64,000 nucleotides of DNA from Pseudomonas quebecensis (GTDB taxonomy: Bacteria; Pseudomonadota; Gammaproteobacteria; Pseudomonadales; Pseudomonadaceae): positions 5,269,001 to 5,333,000 of the forward strand of contig NZ_CP112866.1 in assembly GCF_026410085.1 (NCBI RefSeq). The letters run 5' to 3'. The notes below the pieces were generated by a model that made no database searches, was not told the DNA's origin, and was given only the letters and a program-made list of their open reading frames with translations. Made by a program: the position numbers and the translations under genes. Shown in pieces: positions 1 through 11,346 of the stretch; position 1 is the first letter of the stretch, and each line of letters starts with the position of its first letter.

Positions 1-118
1 CCGGCTCGCGGGCACGTAATAACTGCCATTGGCCGCTCGCCAATTGGCTGTAGTAACTGACGCTGGAGCACCCGCCGAGCAGCACGGCCAACCCCCCTGT
101 AAGTAAACGCCTGATCAT
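1..118 (-). CDS. Lipoprotein, putative aminopeptidase (N-terminal fragment)
   Basis: Only the first 39 codons are present; the gene runs off the left edge. Translation from the ATG at 118 gives a two-arginine start, a hydrophobic stretch and the lipobox LLGGC at about residues 14-18, followed by SSVSYYSQLASGQWQLL. A periplasmic lipoprotein is therefore directly supported. The residues after the cysteine resemble the start of the Pseudomonas family annotated as predicted zinc aminopeptidase (PF10023), but the catalytic part lies outside the window, so function is inferred from recalled similarity only. It diverges from the lipoprotein gene at 228. Confidence 0.6.
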   Translation of the reverse strand, partial: MIRRLLTGGLAVLLGGCSSVSYYSQLASGQWQLLRAREP

Positions 119-227
119 GTTCCGACTGCTCCTGGATACCCTGTGCGCCAGACTGGCGTGCCGCGCGGGAATTTTCCACGTCCAGAGGTGTTTATACTCA
201 AACGTCCCCCTGCATTGAGACTCTGCC

Positions 228-650
228 ATGCGCCTGTTCTTAGTTGCCGTTGTTGCCTTGCTCTCGAGTGCCTGCACAACGACACCGGTACCGCCCGCCG
301 ACCCGCATCAGGCATGGGTCGATTTCATCACCCCCACACCAGGCGCCAAACTGTTGATGGCACAGCGTCTGGACGGCAAGAATCTCGAAGACGGACGCTA
401 CTTCCAGATACCAACCGGCGCCCACGAGCTGATGGTGCGCTTTGACTTTGAGGTACCGGCGGGTGGCGGGCTGGGAGGGCTCAGCCAGATGCAATATCGA
501 ACCTGCTTCATGACGTTGCAGTACGACCACTTCCAGGCTGGCCAACGCTATGTGCTGGAAGGCCGCTCGCTGGCCTTTACGCCCAACATCCGACTGTATG
601 ACTCCGCCCGCCAGTTGCTGGCAGAGGAACGCAGTGTGAACTGCCTCTGA
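228..650 (+). CDS. Hypothetical lipoprotein, 140 aa
   Basis: I do not recognise a named family. The N-terminus has a hydrophobic segment (residues 3-15) ending in the lipobox LLSSAC, so the mature protein probably starts at Cys16 and is lipid-anchored. The rest is soluble and rich in beta-type sequence, with two later cysteines (in YRTCF and at the C-terminal VNCL) that could form a disulfide. The ATG at 228 is chosen because it gives the intact signal peptide. The gene is convergent with the DUF1161 gene and the two stop codons abut (650/651). Function unknown. Confidence 0.75.
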   Translation: MRLFLVAVVALLSSACTTTPVPPADPHQAWVDFITPTPGAKLLMAQRLDGKNLEDGRYFQIPTGAHELMVRFDFEVPAGGGLGGLSQMQYRTCFMTLQYDHFQAGQRYVLEGRSLAFTPNIRLYDSARQLLAEERSVNCL

Positions 651-890
651 TCAGTCGTTGTTCTTCTGGTAGATGATGCGCTTGGTGCCGTTTTCGCACG
701 AGCCAACAATCATGGCACTGTCGTGGTTCTTGGCTTCTTCGGCGGTGATGATTTCCAGGGTGTAGGACGGAATCGCCTTGGCCTGGATATTCACTTCGAT
801 CTCTTTCCTGAGCTCTTCACAATCTTTTGGAGCGGCCACGGCCGATGTGGCCAACACACCGCAGATGATCGCCAAGGCAAAACGTTTCAT
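651..890 (-). CDS. DUF1161 family periplasmic protein, 79 aa
   Basis: A small secreted protein with signal peptide MKRFALAIICGVLATSAVAA and a likely cut before APKDCEELR. The mature part has the DUF1161 pattern: an early Cys in DCEEL, a second Cys in GSCENGTK and the ending KRIIYQK. The two cysteines probably form a disulfide. It is a paralogue of the gene at 2749-2973, with shared blocks CE(E/D)L, ANx-type middle, G(S/T)CE.GTK and I(I/V)Y(Q/K)K. The role of the family is unknown to me. It stands alone and is convergent with the lipoprotein gene. Confidence 0.85.
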   Translation of the reverse strand: MKRFALAIICGVLATSAVAAPKDCEELRKEIEVNIQAKAIPSYTLEIITAEEAKNHDSAMIVGSCENGTKRIIYQKNND

Positions 891-993
891 GGTTGAAGCT
901 CCCTGAATGCATTGCGCACGAGTGTGCGCCTAGGCTGCATAGGGTATAGGACCACAGGTGCGAAACGGGAGTTCTTATTTAACGCAGCACAAA

Positions 994-1020
994 GTGGGGG
1001 AGCAGGCTTGCCCCTCCCAC
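994..1020. repeat. REP-like palindrome
   Basis: Arms GTGGGGGAG and CTCCCAC enclose a GGCTTGCC core. It sits just past the osmC-like stop codon, the typical position of Pseudomonas REP elements. It resembles the palindromes at 10098-10120 and 16970-16990. Confidence 0.6.
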
Positions 1021-1035
1021 CTTGGACCTGTTGTG

Positions 1036-1467
1036 TCAGTTAACCAGCGTGCCATCCAGAGTGATGGTTGCATTCAGAACCTTGGACACCGGGCACCCTT
1101 CCTTGGCCTTTTTGCTCAATTCATCGAATTGCGCCTGGCTGGCGCCTGGGATCTTGGCTTTGAGCGTCAGGTGTACGGCGGTGATCGCAAAACCCCCTTC
1201 GACCTGATCCAGCGTCACGTCGGCCTGGGTGTCGATGCTGTCGGCCTTGAGGCCCGCATCGCCCAGAATCATGGAAAACGCCATGGAGAAACAGCCCGCA
1301 TGGGCCGCACCGATCAGCTCTTCCGGGTTGGTGCCCTTGCCGCCCTCGAAACGGGCCTTGAAGCCGTAGGGCGCTTCGCGCAGCACACCGGTTTCGGTGG
1401 AGATGGAGCCCACACCAGTCTTCAGATCACCTTCCCAATGCGCGGATGCCTTTTTAACAATACTCAT
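1036..1467 (-). CDS. osmC: OsmC/Ohr-family peroxiredoxin-like protein
   Basis: The 143-aa protein matches OsmC, a cytoplasmic dimeric thiol peroxidase that reduces organic hydroperoxides. The two redox cysteines are visible: Cys59 in GAAHAGCFSMAFS and Cys125 in AKEGCPVSK. The start MSIVKKASAHWEGDLKTG and the motif TNPEELIGAAHAG are those of the OsmC branch rather than Ohr. A purine-rich ribosome site (AGGAGAAAG on the coding strand) lies just upstream of the ATG at 1467. It is transcribed alone; OsmC genes are usually stress-induced, but I did not identify an operator. Confidence 0.93.
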   Translation of the reverse strand: MSIVKKASAHWEGDLKTGVGSISTETGVLREAPYGFKARFEGGKGTNPEELIGAAHAGCFSMAFSMILGDAGLKADSIDTQADVTLDQVEGGFAITAVHLTLKAKIPGASQAQFDELSKKAKEGCPVSKVLNATITLDGTLVN

Positions 1468-1684
1468 AGCTTTCTCCTCGAACGGTGGTTTTGCTTCAGT
1501 AAGGTTCTGAGGATAGATGCTCGGGCAAAGTTCATCTTGTAAGAGAAACCCAGCAGTTTAGTAGGAAATTTCAGGCCAGCTATTGAATCTCGGGTATATG
1601 CCCTCATTGCATGGAGGATGCACATGAAGCGGCAGGTTTTGGTTCGTCTTAAAAGCCTGCGCCCTCAATTGGAGAAGCAGGCTT

Positions 1685-2686
1685 ATGAAATCGCTGTCCG
1701 ACGTTAAGTTTTCCGCCCTCGACCTGGTGCCCGTACGCGCCAATGGTAGCCCGGCACAATCGCTGCGCAATTCCCTGGACCTGGCTCAGCATGTGGAAAA
1801 GTTCGGCTACAACCGTTTCTGGGTAGCCGAACACCACAATATGGACGGCATCGCCAGCTCGGCCACTTCGGTGTTGCTGGGGTATCTGGCCGGTGGCACC
1901 TCGACGATTCGTGTCGGTTCCGGCGGTGTGATGCTGCCCAATCACGCGCCGCTGGTAATCGCCGAGCAATTCGGCACCCTCGAAAGCCTGTACCCGGGCC
2001 GCATTGACCTGGGCCTGGGTCGCGCCCCCGGTTCCGACCAGATGACCGCCCGCGCCCTGCGCCGTGAGCGCTCCGGCAGCGCTGACGATTTCCCCGAGGA
2101 CGTGGCCGAACTGATGGCCTACCTGGGCCCGCGCACCCCCGACCAACGGGTTATCGCCGTCCCCGGCACCGGTACCAACGTGCCTGTCTGGCTGCTGGGT
2201 TCGAGCCTGTTCAGCGCGCAACTGGCCGGCGAGCGTGGTTTGCCCTACGCCTTCGCCTCCCATTTCGCACCCCGTTTAATGCACGAAGCGATTCGCGTGT
2301 ACCGCAATCACTTCAAGCCTTCGGCTGTGTTGGACAAACCCTACGTGATGCTGGGCATTCCGCTGGTGGCGGCCGATACCGACGAACAGGCCGATTACCT
2401 GGCGACCTCCGTCTACCAGCGCATTCTCGCGCTGATGCGCGGCCAAAGTCTGGTGCAGCGCCCACCGGTGAAAAGCATGGATGGCCTATGGCTGCCCCAT
2501 GAAAAGGACGCGGTCGGCAGCTTCCTCGGCCTGGCCATGGTCGGCAGCCCGGCGAAGATTCGCGCCAAGCTCGAGGTGCTGATCGAACAGACCGGCGCGG
2601 ATGAGTTGATCTTCACCTGCGACCTGTACGAGCACGCGGACCGGATTCATTCCTACGAGTTGCTGGCGCAGTTGATGAAGGGCTGA
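1685..2686 (+). CDS. LLM-class flavin-dependent oxidoreductase
   Basis: A 333-aa luciferase-like monooxygenase of the single-domain TIM-barrel type, probably using FMNH2. Visible family blocks are [19 protein letters not shown] near the N-terminus, [15 protein letters not shown] (residues about 41-55), [20 protein letters not shown] and [13 protein letters not shown]. These match the MsnO8/YhbW-like group of bacterial LLM proteins. The substrate is not predictable. It is monocistronic and ends at a strong bidirectional terminator. Confidence 0.9.
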   Translation: MKSLSDVKFSALDLVPVRANGSPAQSLRNSLDLAQHVEKFGYNRFWVAEHHNMDGIASSATSVLLGYLAGGTSTIRVGSGGVMLPNHAPLVIAEQFGTLESLYPGRIDLGLGRAPGSDQMTARALRRERSGSADDFPEDVAELMAYLGPRTPDQRVIAVPGTGTNVPVWLLGSSLFSAQLAGERGLPYAFASHFAPRLMHEAIRVYRNHFKPSAVLDKPYVMLGIPLVAADTDEQADYLATSVYQRILALMRGQSLVQRPPVKSMDGLWLPHEKDAVGSFLGLAMVGSPAKIRAKLEVLIEQTGADELIFTCDLYEHADRIHSYELLAQLMKG

Positions 2687-2701
2687 CCTAACCCAGTCGA
2701 A

Positions 2702-2731
2702 AAAAAACCGACGCACCCGCGTCGGTTTTTT
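2702..2731. terminator. Bidirectional intrinsic terminator
   Basis: A perfect 13-bp stem (AAAAAACCGACGC / GCGTCGGTTTTTT) with loop ACCC. It has U-tracts on both strands, so it serves the LLM gene (+) and the DUF1161 gene (-). Confidence 0.93.
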
Positions 2732-2748
2732 ATGTCTGCAACACGGGG

Positions 2749-2973
2749 TTAACCGCGTTTGTAGACGATTTCCTTGGTGCCACCCTCGCAAGTGCCGACC
2801 AATTTGGCGTCGGTAGAAGCGCCTTTGTCGACGACTTCCAGCGAATAGCCCGAAGCCCCTTTGGCGTCGATTTTCGCCGCAATTTCACTTTTGAGGTCTT
2901 CACACGACTTGCCCGCCGCCAGGGCGGTACCTGCCAGGCTCAACAAACCTACGGCTAACAGAAGCTTCTTCAT
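2749..2973 (-). CDS. DUF1161 family periplasmic protein, 74 aa (second paralogue)
   Basis: A secreted small protein: signal peptide MKKLLLAVGLLSLAGTALA, then AGKSCEDLKSEIAAKID, with the second Cys in GTCEGGTKEIVYKR. It is the paralogue of the gene at 651-890; both are on the minus strand and only about 1.9 kb apart, with osmC and the LLM gene between. It has its own terminator downstream (2702-2731). Function of the family is unknown to me. Confidence 0.88.
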   Translation of the reverse strand: MKKLLLAVGLLSLAGTALAAGKSCEDLKSEIAAKIDAKGASGYSLEVVDKGASTDAKLVGTCEGGTKEIVYKRG

Positions 2974-3086
2974 CCGTTACTTCCTTGCGCTGATCCAATA
3001 GAACGTGCCGACGCAGTGGCATCGGCACCCGAACGTTGTAGCGCAGGTTATGGCAATCGGCCAGTCAGCAAGTTCAACTCACAGGA

Positions 3087-3302
3087 TCAACTGCTGGCAA
3101 TTCGGAATCCCACCTTCAGAGTGACCTGATAGTGGGCGACCTTGCCATCTTCGATATGACCGCGCGTTTCAGTCACTTCAAACCATTCCAGGTGCTTGAG
3201 GCTTTTGCTGGCCTCGGCCAATGCGTTCTGGATCGCATCCTCGATAGTGGTGGTGGACGAACCTACCAGTTCAACTTTTTTGTAAGTGTGGTGATCGGTC
3301 AT
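3087..3302 (-). CDS. Dodecin (flavin storage protein)
   Basis: A 71-aa protein with the dodecin pattern: [26 protein letters not shown], then [29 protein letters not shown]. Dodecins form hollow 12-mers that bind flavin dimers; the tryptophan in LEWFEV is the residue that stacks on the flavin. Length and motif order are normal for bacterial dodecins. The gene is monocistronic, divergent from the DUF883 gene. Confidence 0.93.
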   Translation of the reverse strand: MTDHHTYKKVELVGSSTTTIEDAIQNALAEASKSLKHLEWFEVTETRGHIEDGKVAHYQVTLKVGFRIASS

Positions 3303-3458
3303 GGGGTTTCTCCTGAGGGATGTTTAAGAAGCCTAGCAGTCAATATCCGTACTGCTTCAGGCGACCGTTCCTACCTGAAAGTTCAGATTTACTGCACTTT
3401 CTGAAAACCCAGCAGTCGGTATCTACACACGCCACTCAATCACTTCAGGAGAATCCAC

Positions 3459-3757
3459 ATGGCTAACACTTCTTTACGCAAAGCGTCGCTGGAAAGCATG
3501 GAAGCCGAGATTTCGAGCCTGCTCAAGTCCCTTGAAAGCCTCAAGGACGATGCGTCGGATGAGTCGCGCAAAACCTTGAAGGCCCTGAAAAGCAATGCCG
3601 AGAATGCGCTCAAGCACTCCCGTCATCTGATCACCGATGCCTATGAAGAAAGCAAAGTGAAATTGCGCGAAACCGGCGTGGCAACTCGCGATTACGCGCA
3701 AGAGCACCCTTGGACCACTGCCGGCGTTGCCGTTGGCGCGCTGGGTCTGCTGGCGGC

Positions 3758-3785
<28 letters not shown>
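3459..3785 (+). CDS. DUF883 (ElaB/YqjD-like) membrane-anchored protein
   Basis: A 108-aa protein with a long amphipathic, probably coiled-coil helix (residues about 10-85, rich in E, K, A, L) and one C-terminal transmembrane segment ([18 protein letters not shown]), ending in CKRGD. This is the architecture of ElaB/YqjD/YgaM, inner-membrane proteins that in E. coli bind stationary-phase ribosomes. The preceding TTCAGGAGAATCCAC holds a clear AGGAG ribosome site. Its last 28 bp overlap the 3' end of trpI on the opposite strand. Confidence 0.88.
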
Positions 3786-6015
<2,230 letters not shown>

Positions 6016-6825
6016 ATGAGCCGCCTGCAAACCCGCTTTGCGCAACTCAAGGAACAAAACCGCGCCGCCCTGGTGACTTTCGTCACTGCCGGCGACCCGG
6101 GTTATGACACCTCGCTGGCGATCCTCAAAGGGTTGCCCGGCGCCGGCGCCGATGTGATCGAACTGGGCATGCCCTTCACCGACCCGATGGCGGACGGGCC
6201 GGCCATTCAGCTGGCCAACATCCGCGCGCTGGAGGCCAAGCAGAACCTGGCGAAAACCCTGCAGATGGTGCGTGAGTTCCGCAAGGACAACGACGAAACA
6301 CCGTTGGTATTGATGGGCTATTTCAACCCGATCCACAAATACGGCGTGCCTGCATTCATCGCCGATGCCAAGAACGCCGGGGTAGACGGCCTGATTGTGG
6401 TAGACATGCCACCTGAGCATAACCGCGAGCTGTGCGACCCGGCGCAGGCCGCAGGCATCGACTTCATCCGCCTGACCACACCGACCACCGATGACGTACG
6501 CCTGCCGACCGTGCTCAACGGCAGCTCCGGTTTTGTGTATTACGTGTCGGTGGCCGGCGTGACCGGCGCCGGCGCCGCCACCCTGGAACATGTCGAAGAA
6601 GCCGTGACACGCCTGCGCCGCCATACCGACCTGCCGATCAGCATCGGTTTCGGCATTCGCACACCGGAACAGGCCGCCGCCATCGCCCGGTTGGCGGACG
6701 GTGTGGTGGTGGGCTCGGCGTTGATCGATCACATCGCCACCGCCGGCAGCGACCGGCAGGCTATCGATGGTGTGCTCAGCCACTGCGCAGCGTTGTCGGA
6801 AGGTGTACGTAACGCTCGTAAGTAA
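6016..6825 (+). CDS. trpA: Tryptophan synthase alpha subunit
   Basis: Cleaves indole-3-glycerol phosphate to indole, which is channelled to TrpB. The 269-aa TIM barrel has the two catalytic acids at the standard positions: E49 in DVIELGMPF and D60 in DPMADGPA. The phosphate-binding loop is seen in [12 protein letters not shown] and VVGSALID. It directly follows trpB (0 nt gap), and a 9-bp hairpin lies 35 nt after the stop. Confidence 0.98.
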   Translation: MSRLQTRFAQLKEQNRAALVTFVTAGDPGYDTSLAILKGLPGAGADVIELGMPFTDPMADGPAIQLANIRALEAKQNLAKTLQMVREFRKDNDETPLVLMGYFNPIHKYGVPAFIADAKNAGVDGLIVVDMPPEHNRELCDPAQAAGIDFIRLTTPTTDDVRLPTVLNGSSGFVYYVSVAGVTGAGAATLEHVEEAVTRLRRHTDLPISIGFGIRTPEQAAAIARLADGVVVGSALIDHIATAGSDRQAIDGVLSHCAALSEGVRNARK

Positions 6826-6859
6826 AGGCCTCAGGCTCCCGACTGATCTAGGCTAGGCT

Positions 6860-6885
6860 GAAGGTGGGCATTGCGCCCCACCTTC
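6860..6885 (+). terminator. Hairpin after trpBA
   Basis: Stem GAAGGTGGG / CCCACCTTC, loop of 8 nt. No clear U-tract follows, so it may be a weak or factor-assisted terminator or an mRNA 3' stabiliser. Confidence 0.5.
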
Positions 6886-7000
6886 AACGCACTTCGTGCC
6901 TATTGCTGTCTAACCACCTCTGCAAGCCCCGCCGTTCTTGCGCTGTCGGTCGTTAAGTTAGTTGCATCAGAAGTCATTATCGTCTCCCACGGAGCACATC

Positions 7001-8659
7001 ATGGCATTTGATCTCGTCCCGCCTTCAGACCCCCGTCATGCCGCCTTGCAGAAGGGTTTCAACCTGCGCTGGCCGCTGGGCAACGTCCAGGGCCAATCCT
7101 CGCCCAATGGCGCCAACCTTATCTACCTGTGCCACAACCCGCAGGACATCATCGACGCCGCCGCGCAAGCCTTGGCCATGCCCAATGGCCGCATCACGGT
7201 GCGAAGTGGCGGTCATTGTTATGAAGGGTTTGTCGCTAACGTGATGCCCGGAGTGCCGCACGAGAGCCTGTCGATCCTGGATATCGGGCAAATGAACCAA
7301 GTCGCCTACGACCCGTCCGGACAGATAGGGTCAATGCTGGTGCCGGGCTCACCTCGTCGCTACAGCGTCCGCCTGGAACCCGGTTGCCAGAACTGGGACA
7401 CCACCGTCGCACTTTATAAGAGGGCAAATAAAACCCTGCCAAGCGGCTCCTGCTATTCGGTGGGGCTTGGCGGGCATATCTGCGGCGGCGGTTATGGGTT
7501 GCTGTCGCGCAAACACGGGCTGGTCTGCGACTGGCTGGACGGCGTTGACCTGCTGGTGGCCAACGTCGGTGGAACGGGCCTTGTGCCTGTGCATGTGTCC
7601 CGGGACAGCACCGATAGCGCTGAGCTGGACCTGTTCGCCGCTTGCTGCGGTGCCGGAGGTGGGCAGTTCGGCATTATTACCAGTTATTACTTCAAGGCCC
7701 TGCCACCGGCGCCCACTCAGGTGCTTTGGCTGGCATTGGAATGGGATTGGGCGCAACTGACCCGTCCGGCTTTGGAGCGCCTGCTGCGGGCCTATCAAAA
7801 ATGGTTCGCGGACAATCAGGCAAACCCCAATACCTGGGGCCTGTCGACCAAGCTGGAGATGCGCCACCTCAATACCGGCAACGTGACGTTGGGTATTCAC
7901 TATGTCGACAAGAACGGTCAACTCGATGACCGGGCACCCTTCGACGACTTCGTGCTCAGCCTACTGACCGCCGTGGGCGTGAGCCCGAGGCAGTCGCTGG
8001 TGCCGTTCCACGTGGTGCATCAACCGCGCGATGGGCAAAGGGGGCGCCGCATTACTTCTCTGCAGGATGCCCGAAAAGCGGCGCGGCAACTGGACTGGCT
8101 GTACGCCACCCAATCGCTCAACGGCTCCGGTGACAATCAACGCGGTCGCTATAAATCGGCGTATCAGAAAGGCGAATTCACCCAGCGCGTGCTGGATGCG
8201 ATCTGGGCCACGCTGAACTGGCCGGACCCTGAGCAGCAGTTGACCCAGAGCCTGATCCAGATCCAATCGTTCGGCGGGCGCATCAACGAGATGGAAGGCC
8301 CGATCCTGGCGCAGACATCCGCCGCTCAGCGCTCCTCGTACCTCAAGTGGCAGCCGCAATGTTACTGGCACACGGCGGACGACGGGGCGGACCAGGCCCA
8401 CGCCGACTGGATCCGTGGGCTTTTCAACGCGGCATTCACCAACGGCGTGCCGGACGATCCGGAGTTCGAGGGCTGCTACATCAACTACCCGGACCTGGAC
8501 ATGACCTATCTCGGCGGCGATCCGGCGAATGGCAAGAACCCCTCGTGGTATGGGATCTTCTTCCCCAACACCATCATCGAGAGCCGCCTGCGCCGAACCA
8601 AGCAGCGATGGGACCCGTTGAATGTGTTCCGCAATGAAATGTCGGTGCCGCACGCGTAA
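7001..8659 (+). CDS. BBE-type FAD-linked oxidase, probably bicovalent flavin
   Basis: A 552-aa flavoprotein: FAD-binding domain of the PCMH type (residues about 35-250), a middle substrate domain and a C-terminal BBE motif (RRTKQRWDPLNVFRNEMSV). Both flavin-attachment residues of berberine-bridge-like oxidases are visible: His72 in RSGGHCYEGF and Cys151 in GSCYSVGLGGHICGGGYG. The start at 7001 is set by GGAG six bases upstream; an earlier TTG is rejected. There is no signal peptide, so it is cytosolic. Relatives oxidise sugars at C1 or alkaloids; the substrate here is not shown by sequence. It is convergent with the galactonate operon. Confidence 0.87.
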   Translation: MAFDLVPPSDPRHAALQKGFNLRWPLGNVQGQSSPNGANLIYLCHNPQDIIDAAAQALAMPNGRITVRSGGHCYEGFVANVMPGVPHESLSILDIGQMNQVAYDPSGQIGSMLVPGSPRRYSVRLEPGCQNWDTTVALYKRANKTLPSGSCYSVGLGGHICGGGYGLLSRKHGLVCDWLDGVDLLVANVGGTGLVPVHVSRDSTDSAELDLFAACCGAGGGQFGIITSYYFKALPPAPTQVLWLALEWDWAQLTRPALERLLRAYQKWFADNQANPNTWGLSTKLEMRHLNTGNVTLGIHYVDKNGQLDDRAPFDDFVLSLLTAVGVSPRQSLVPFHVVHQPRDGQRGRRITSLQDARKAARQLDWLYATQSLNGSGDNQRGRYKSAYQKGEFTQRVLDAIWATLNWPDPEQQLTQSLIQIQSFGGRINEMEGPILAQTSAAQRSSYLKWQPQCYWHTADDGADQAHADWIRGLFNAAFTNGVPDDPEFEGCYINYPDLDMTYLGGDPANGKNPSWYGIFFPNTIIESRLRRTKQRWDPLNVFRNEMSVPHA

Positions 8660-8687
8660 CAACGGGCGAGTCTGACGACTGTGACTG

Positions 8688-8712
8688 TGGCGAGGGAGTT
8701 GCTCCCTCGCCA
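8688..8712. terminator. Perfect inverted repeat between convergent genes
   Basis: Arms TGGCGAGGGAG / CTCCCTCGCCA with a 3-nt loop. It lies between the convergent FAD oxidase and dgoT genes. The sequence resembles the GTGGCGAGGGAG class of Pseudomonas REP elements, so it may be a REP acting as a bidirectional hairpin terminator; there is no U-tract. Confidence 0.65.
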
Positions 8713-8726
8713 CTGCGATGACTGGC

Positions 8727-10037
8727 CTACAGCTCGATGCGCTCGACCTTGCCCACCAGCAGCACGTAGGACAAAGCCCCCAACAACGCCAGCACTGCAA
8801 TGTAAGTGATCGCCGGCGCAAACGAATCACCGCTGGCGAGGAAGCCGATAACGATTGGCGTGGTAATCGCCGCCAGGTTGCCGATGAAGTTGAACACCCC
8901 ACCGGTCAGGCCCAGCAACCGCGCCGGGGCGAGGGTGGAGACCAGCGACCAGGTGATCGAAGCCAGCCCATTGCCGAAGAACGCCACAGCCAGGAAGGCG
9001 ATGACCAGCGGGGTCGATTCGACGAAGTTGGCGCCGATGATCGCCGTGGAGATCAGCAGCCCGCTGATGATCGGCAACTTGCGCGCAAAGCCCACGCTTG
9101 CGCCGCGACGGATCAGCCAGTCGGAAAACAGCCCGGAACACAGGACTCCGACGAATGCCGCGAGAAACGGCAGCGACGCGAGCATGCCGGACTTGATGAA
9201 GTCCATGCCGCGGTACTTCACCAGATACGTCGGGAACCAGGTCAGGAAGAACCACAGCGTGGAGTTCAGGCAGAACTGCCCCAGGTAAATCCCCCACAAT
9301 TTGCGTTTGCTCAGGACAATCCCCAGGTCGACCCAGCTGAACGGCGCCTTGGTCTTGGCCGCTTGGGTGCTGAGGTCCACCAGCCCGCCGCCGTCGCGGA
9401 TCAGGTCGATTTCGGCCTGGTTGATGCCTTTGAAATCACGTGGTTCGCGGTACACCGCGTACCAGATCGCCGCCCACAGGATGCCGACGCCACCGGTGAC
9501 CACAAACACCATGTGCCAGCCATAGTGGTGCTGCAGCCAGGCCAGCACCGGCGTCAGAAACGCCAGCCCGACGAATTGACCGGAGGTGTAGAAGCCGATC
9601 GCGGTGGCGCGTTCACGCTCGGGAAACCAGCTGGTGACCACGCGACTGTTGATCGGGTAGGCCGGCGCTTCCAGCGCACCGACCGCCATGCGCAGGACAA
9701 ACAGGGCGATGAAGCTGGCGGCAAAGCCGAGCATGACGGTTGCAATGGACCACAGCAGCAGGGCCACGGTATAGAGGATGCGCGGCGGCACCCGATCCAC
9801 CAGCCAGCCGCCGGGGATCTGCATGGCGGCGTAGGTCCAGCCGAACGCCGAGAAAATCAGGCCGACATGCACCGGGTCAATGCCCAGGTCACTGGTCAGG
9901 GCGGGGGCCGCAATCGACAGGTTGCTGCGGTCCAGGTAATTGATCACCACGGTGATAAACAGCAGCACCATGATGAAGTAGCGCTTTCGGCTGGGCGTGA
10001 CTAAAGGAGCCTGCCCGGTCAAGGATTCAGGTTGCAT
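8727..10037 (-). CDS. dgoT: MFS transporter, D-galactonate/hexuronate type
   Basis: A 436-aa major facilitator of the anion:cation symporter (ACS) branch with about 12 membrane segments. Family blocks include INYLDRSNLSIAAPAL near TM1, GWTYAAMQIPGGWLVDR (the TM2-3 loop motif) and AYPINSRVVTSWFPERERA (TM4-5). ACS members import galactonate, glucarate or phthalate. Being last in the dgoK-dgoA-dgoD-dgoT order identifies the probable substrate as D-galactonate. A REP-like palindrome separates it from dgoD. Confidence 0.87.
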   Translation of the reverse strand: MQPESLTGQAPLVTPSRKRYFIMVLLFITVVINYLDRSNLSIAAPALTSDLGIDPVHVGLIFSAFGWTYAAMQIPGGWLVDRVPPRILYTVALLLWSIATVMLGFAASFIALFVLRMAVGALEAPAYPINSRVVTSWFPERERATAIGFYTSGQFVGLAFLTPVLAWLQHHYGWHMVFVVTGGVGILWAAIWYAVYREPRDFKGINQAEIDLIRDGGGLVDLSTQAAKTKAPFSWVDLGIVLSKRKLWGIYLGQFCLNSTLWFFLTWFPTYLVKYRGMDFIKSGMLASLPFLAAFVGVLCSGLFSDWLIRRGASVGFARKLPIISGLLISTAIIGANFVESTPLVIAFLAVAFFGNGLASITWSLVSTLAPARLLGLTGGVFNFIGNLAAITTPIVIGFLASGDSFAPAITYIAVLALLGALSYVLLVGKVERIEL

Positions 10038-10097
10038 GGGGGAAGTCTCTTCTTATGTTTATTGAGGACAAGTCTTACTGAAGAAATCGATTTGATA

Positions 10098-10120
10098 TGG
10101 GAGGGGCTTGCCCCCTCCCA
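10098..10120. repeat. REP-like palindrome inside the dgo operon
   Basis: TGGGAGGGG, a CTTG loop and CCCCCTCCCA, between dgoD and dgoT. The run TTTTTT follows it only on the plus strand, so it is not an obvious terminator for the dgo transcript. It may set the dgoD:dgoT mRNA ratio. Confidence 0.65.
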
Positions 10121-10150
10121 GATTTTTTACCGGGTGTCTTCAGATGAGCA

Positions 10151-11299
10151 TCACCACTCGGCGAAACTGCCGTCGGCGTGGCGCCAGATCGGGTTGCGCC
10201 AGCGGTGGCCGATGGCAGCCCGTTCGATCACGTACTCTTCGTTGATCTCAATGCCCAGGCCCGGCCCGTTGGGGATCTTGACGAAGCCCTGGTCATAGTC
10301 GAACACGCCGGGGTCGCGCACGTAGTCGAGCAGGTCGTTGCTCTCGTTGTAATGGATGCCCAGGCTCTGCTCCTGGATAAACGCGTTGTAGCAAACCGCA
10401 TCCAGCTGCAGGCACGCCGCCAGCGCGATCGGGCCCAGCGGGCAGTGCAGGGCCAGGGCCACGTCATAGGCTTCGGCCATGTTGGCGATCTTGCGCGTTT
10501 CGGTGATGCCGCCCGCGTGGGACGCGTCGGGCTGGATGATGTCGACATAGCCTTCGCTCAGCACACGCTTGAAGTCCCAACGCGAGAACAGGCGCTCGCC
10601 CAGGGCGATCGGGGTGCTGGTCAGCGGCGCCAGTTCCTTGAGCGCTTCGTAGTTTTCGCTGAGCACCGGCTCTTCGATGAACATCAGCTTGTACGGGTCC
10701 AGCTCCTTCATCAGCACCTTGGCCATTGGCTTGTGCACGCGGCCATGGAAGTCGACGCCAATGCCGACGTTGGGGCCGACCGCATCACGCACGGCGGCGA
10801 CGTTGGCCAGGGCCAGGTCGACCTTTTCAAAGCTGTCGAGGAATTGCAGTTCTTCGGTGCCGTTCATTTTTACCGCAGTGAAGCCGCGGGCCACGGCGTC
10901 TTTGGCGGCGCGGGCGGTGTCGGCGGGGCGGTCGCCGCCGATCCACGAGTACACGCGGATCTTGTCGCGCACCTGGCCACCCAGCAAGTCGCTGACGGAC
11001 ACGCCGAGGGCCTTGCCCTTGATGTCCCACAGAGCCTGGTCGATACCGGCCAGCGCACTCATGTGCACCGCGCCGCCACGATAGAAGCCGCCGCGATAGA
11101 GCACAGTCCAGATATCTTCGATGTTGCGCGGGTCTTTGCCGATCAGGTAGTCGGACAATTCTTCGACGGCGGCGGCCACGGTATGGGCGCGGCCTTCGAC
11201 CACGGGTTCACCCCAGCCGGTCACGCCCTGGTCGGTTTCGATTTTCAGGAAGCACCAGCGAGGCGGGACGATAAAGGTCGTCAGTTTGGTGATTTTCAT
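10151..11299 (-). CDS. dgoD: D-galactonate dehydratase
   Basis: Dehydrates D-galactonate to 2-dehydro-3-deoxygalactonate. The 382-aa enolase-superfamily protein (mandelate racemase subgroup) has the expected ligands and acid/base residues: GVDFHGR (metal Asp plus His), FIEEPV (metal Glu), LGERLFSR (metal Glu), QPDASHAGG and [10 protein letters not shown] (catalytic His). The N-terminal capping domain is [20 protein letters not shown]. Sequence and length match E. coli DgoD closely. Third gene of the minus-strand dgo operon. Confidence 0.96.
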   Translation of the reverse strand: MKITKLTTFIVPPRWCFLKIETDQGVTGWGEPVVEGRAHTVAAAVEELSDYLIGKDPRNIEDIWTVLYRGGFYRGGAVHMSALAGIDQALWDIKGKALGVSVSDLLGGQVRDKIRVYSWIGGDRPADTARAAKDAVARGFTAVKMNGTEELQFLDSFEKVDLALANVAAVRDAVGPNVGIGVDFHGRVHKPMAKVLMKELDPYKLMFIEEPVLSENYEALKELAPLTSTPIALGERLFSRWDFKRVLSEGYVDIIQPDASHAGGITETRKIANMAEAYDVALALHCPLGPIALAACLQLDAVCYNAFIQEQSLGIHYNESNDLLDYVRDPGVFDYDQGFVKIPNGPGLGIEINEEYVIERAAIGHRWRNPIWRHADGSFAEW

Positions 11300-11346
11300 C
11301 TGTTATCTCTCTTGTAGATGCAGCGCCAGGGGCGCGGAACTTGAAC

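Noticed and set aside
8718..10004. Open frame of 428 codons opposite the galactonate transporter
   Set aside because: Very rich in R, D, Q and H with no hydrophobic core; the MFS gene on the other strand explains the region.
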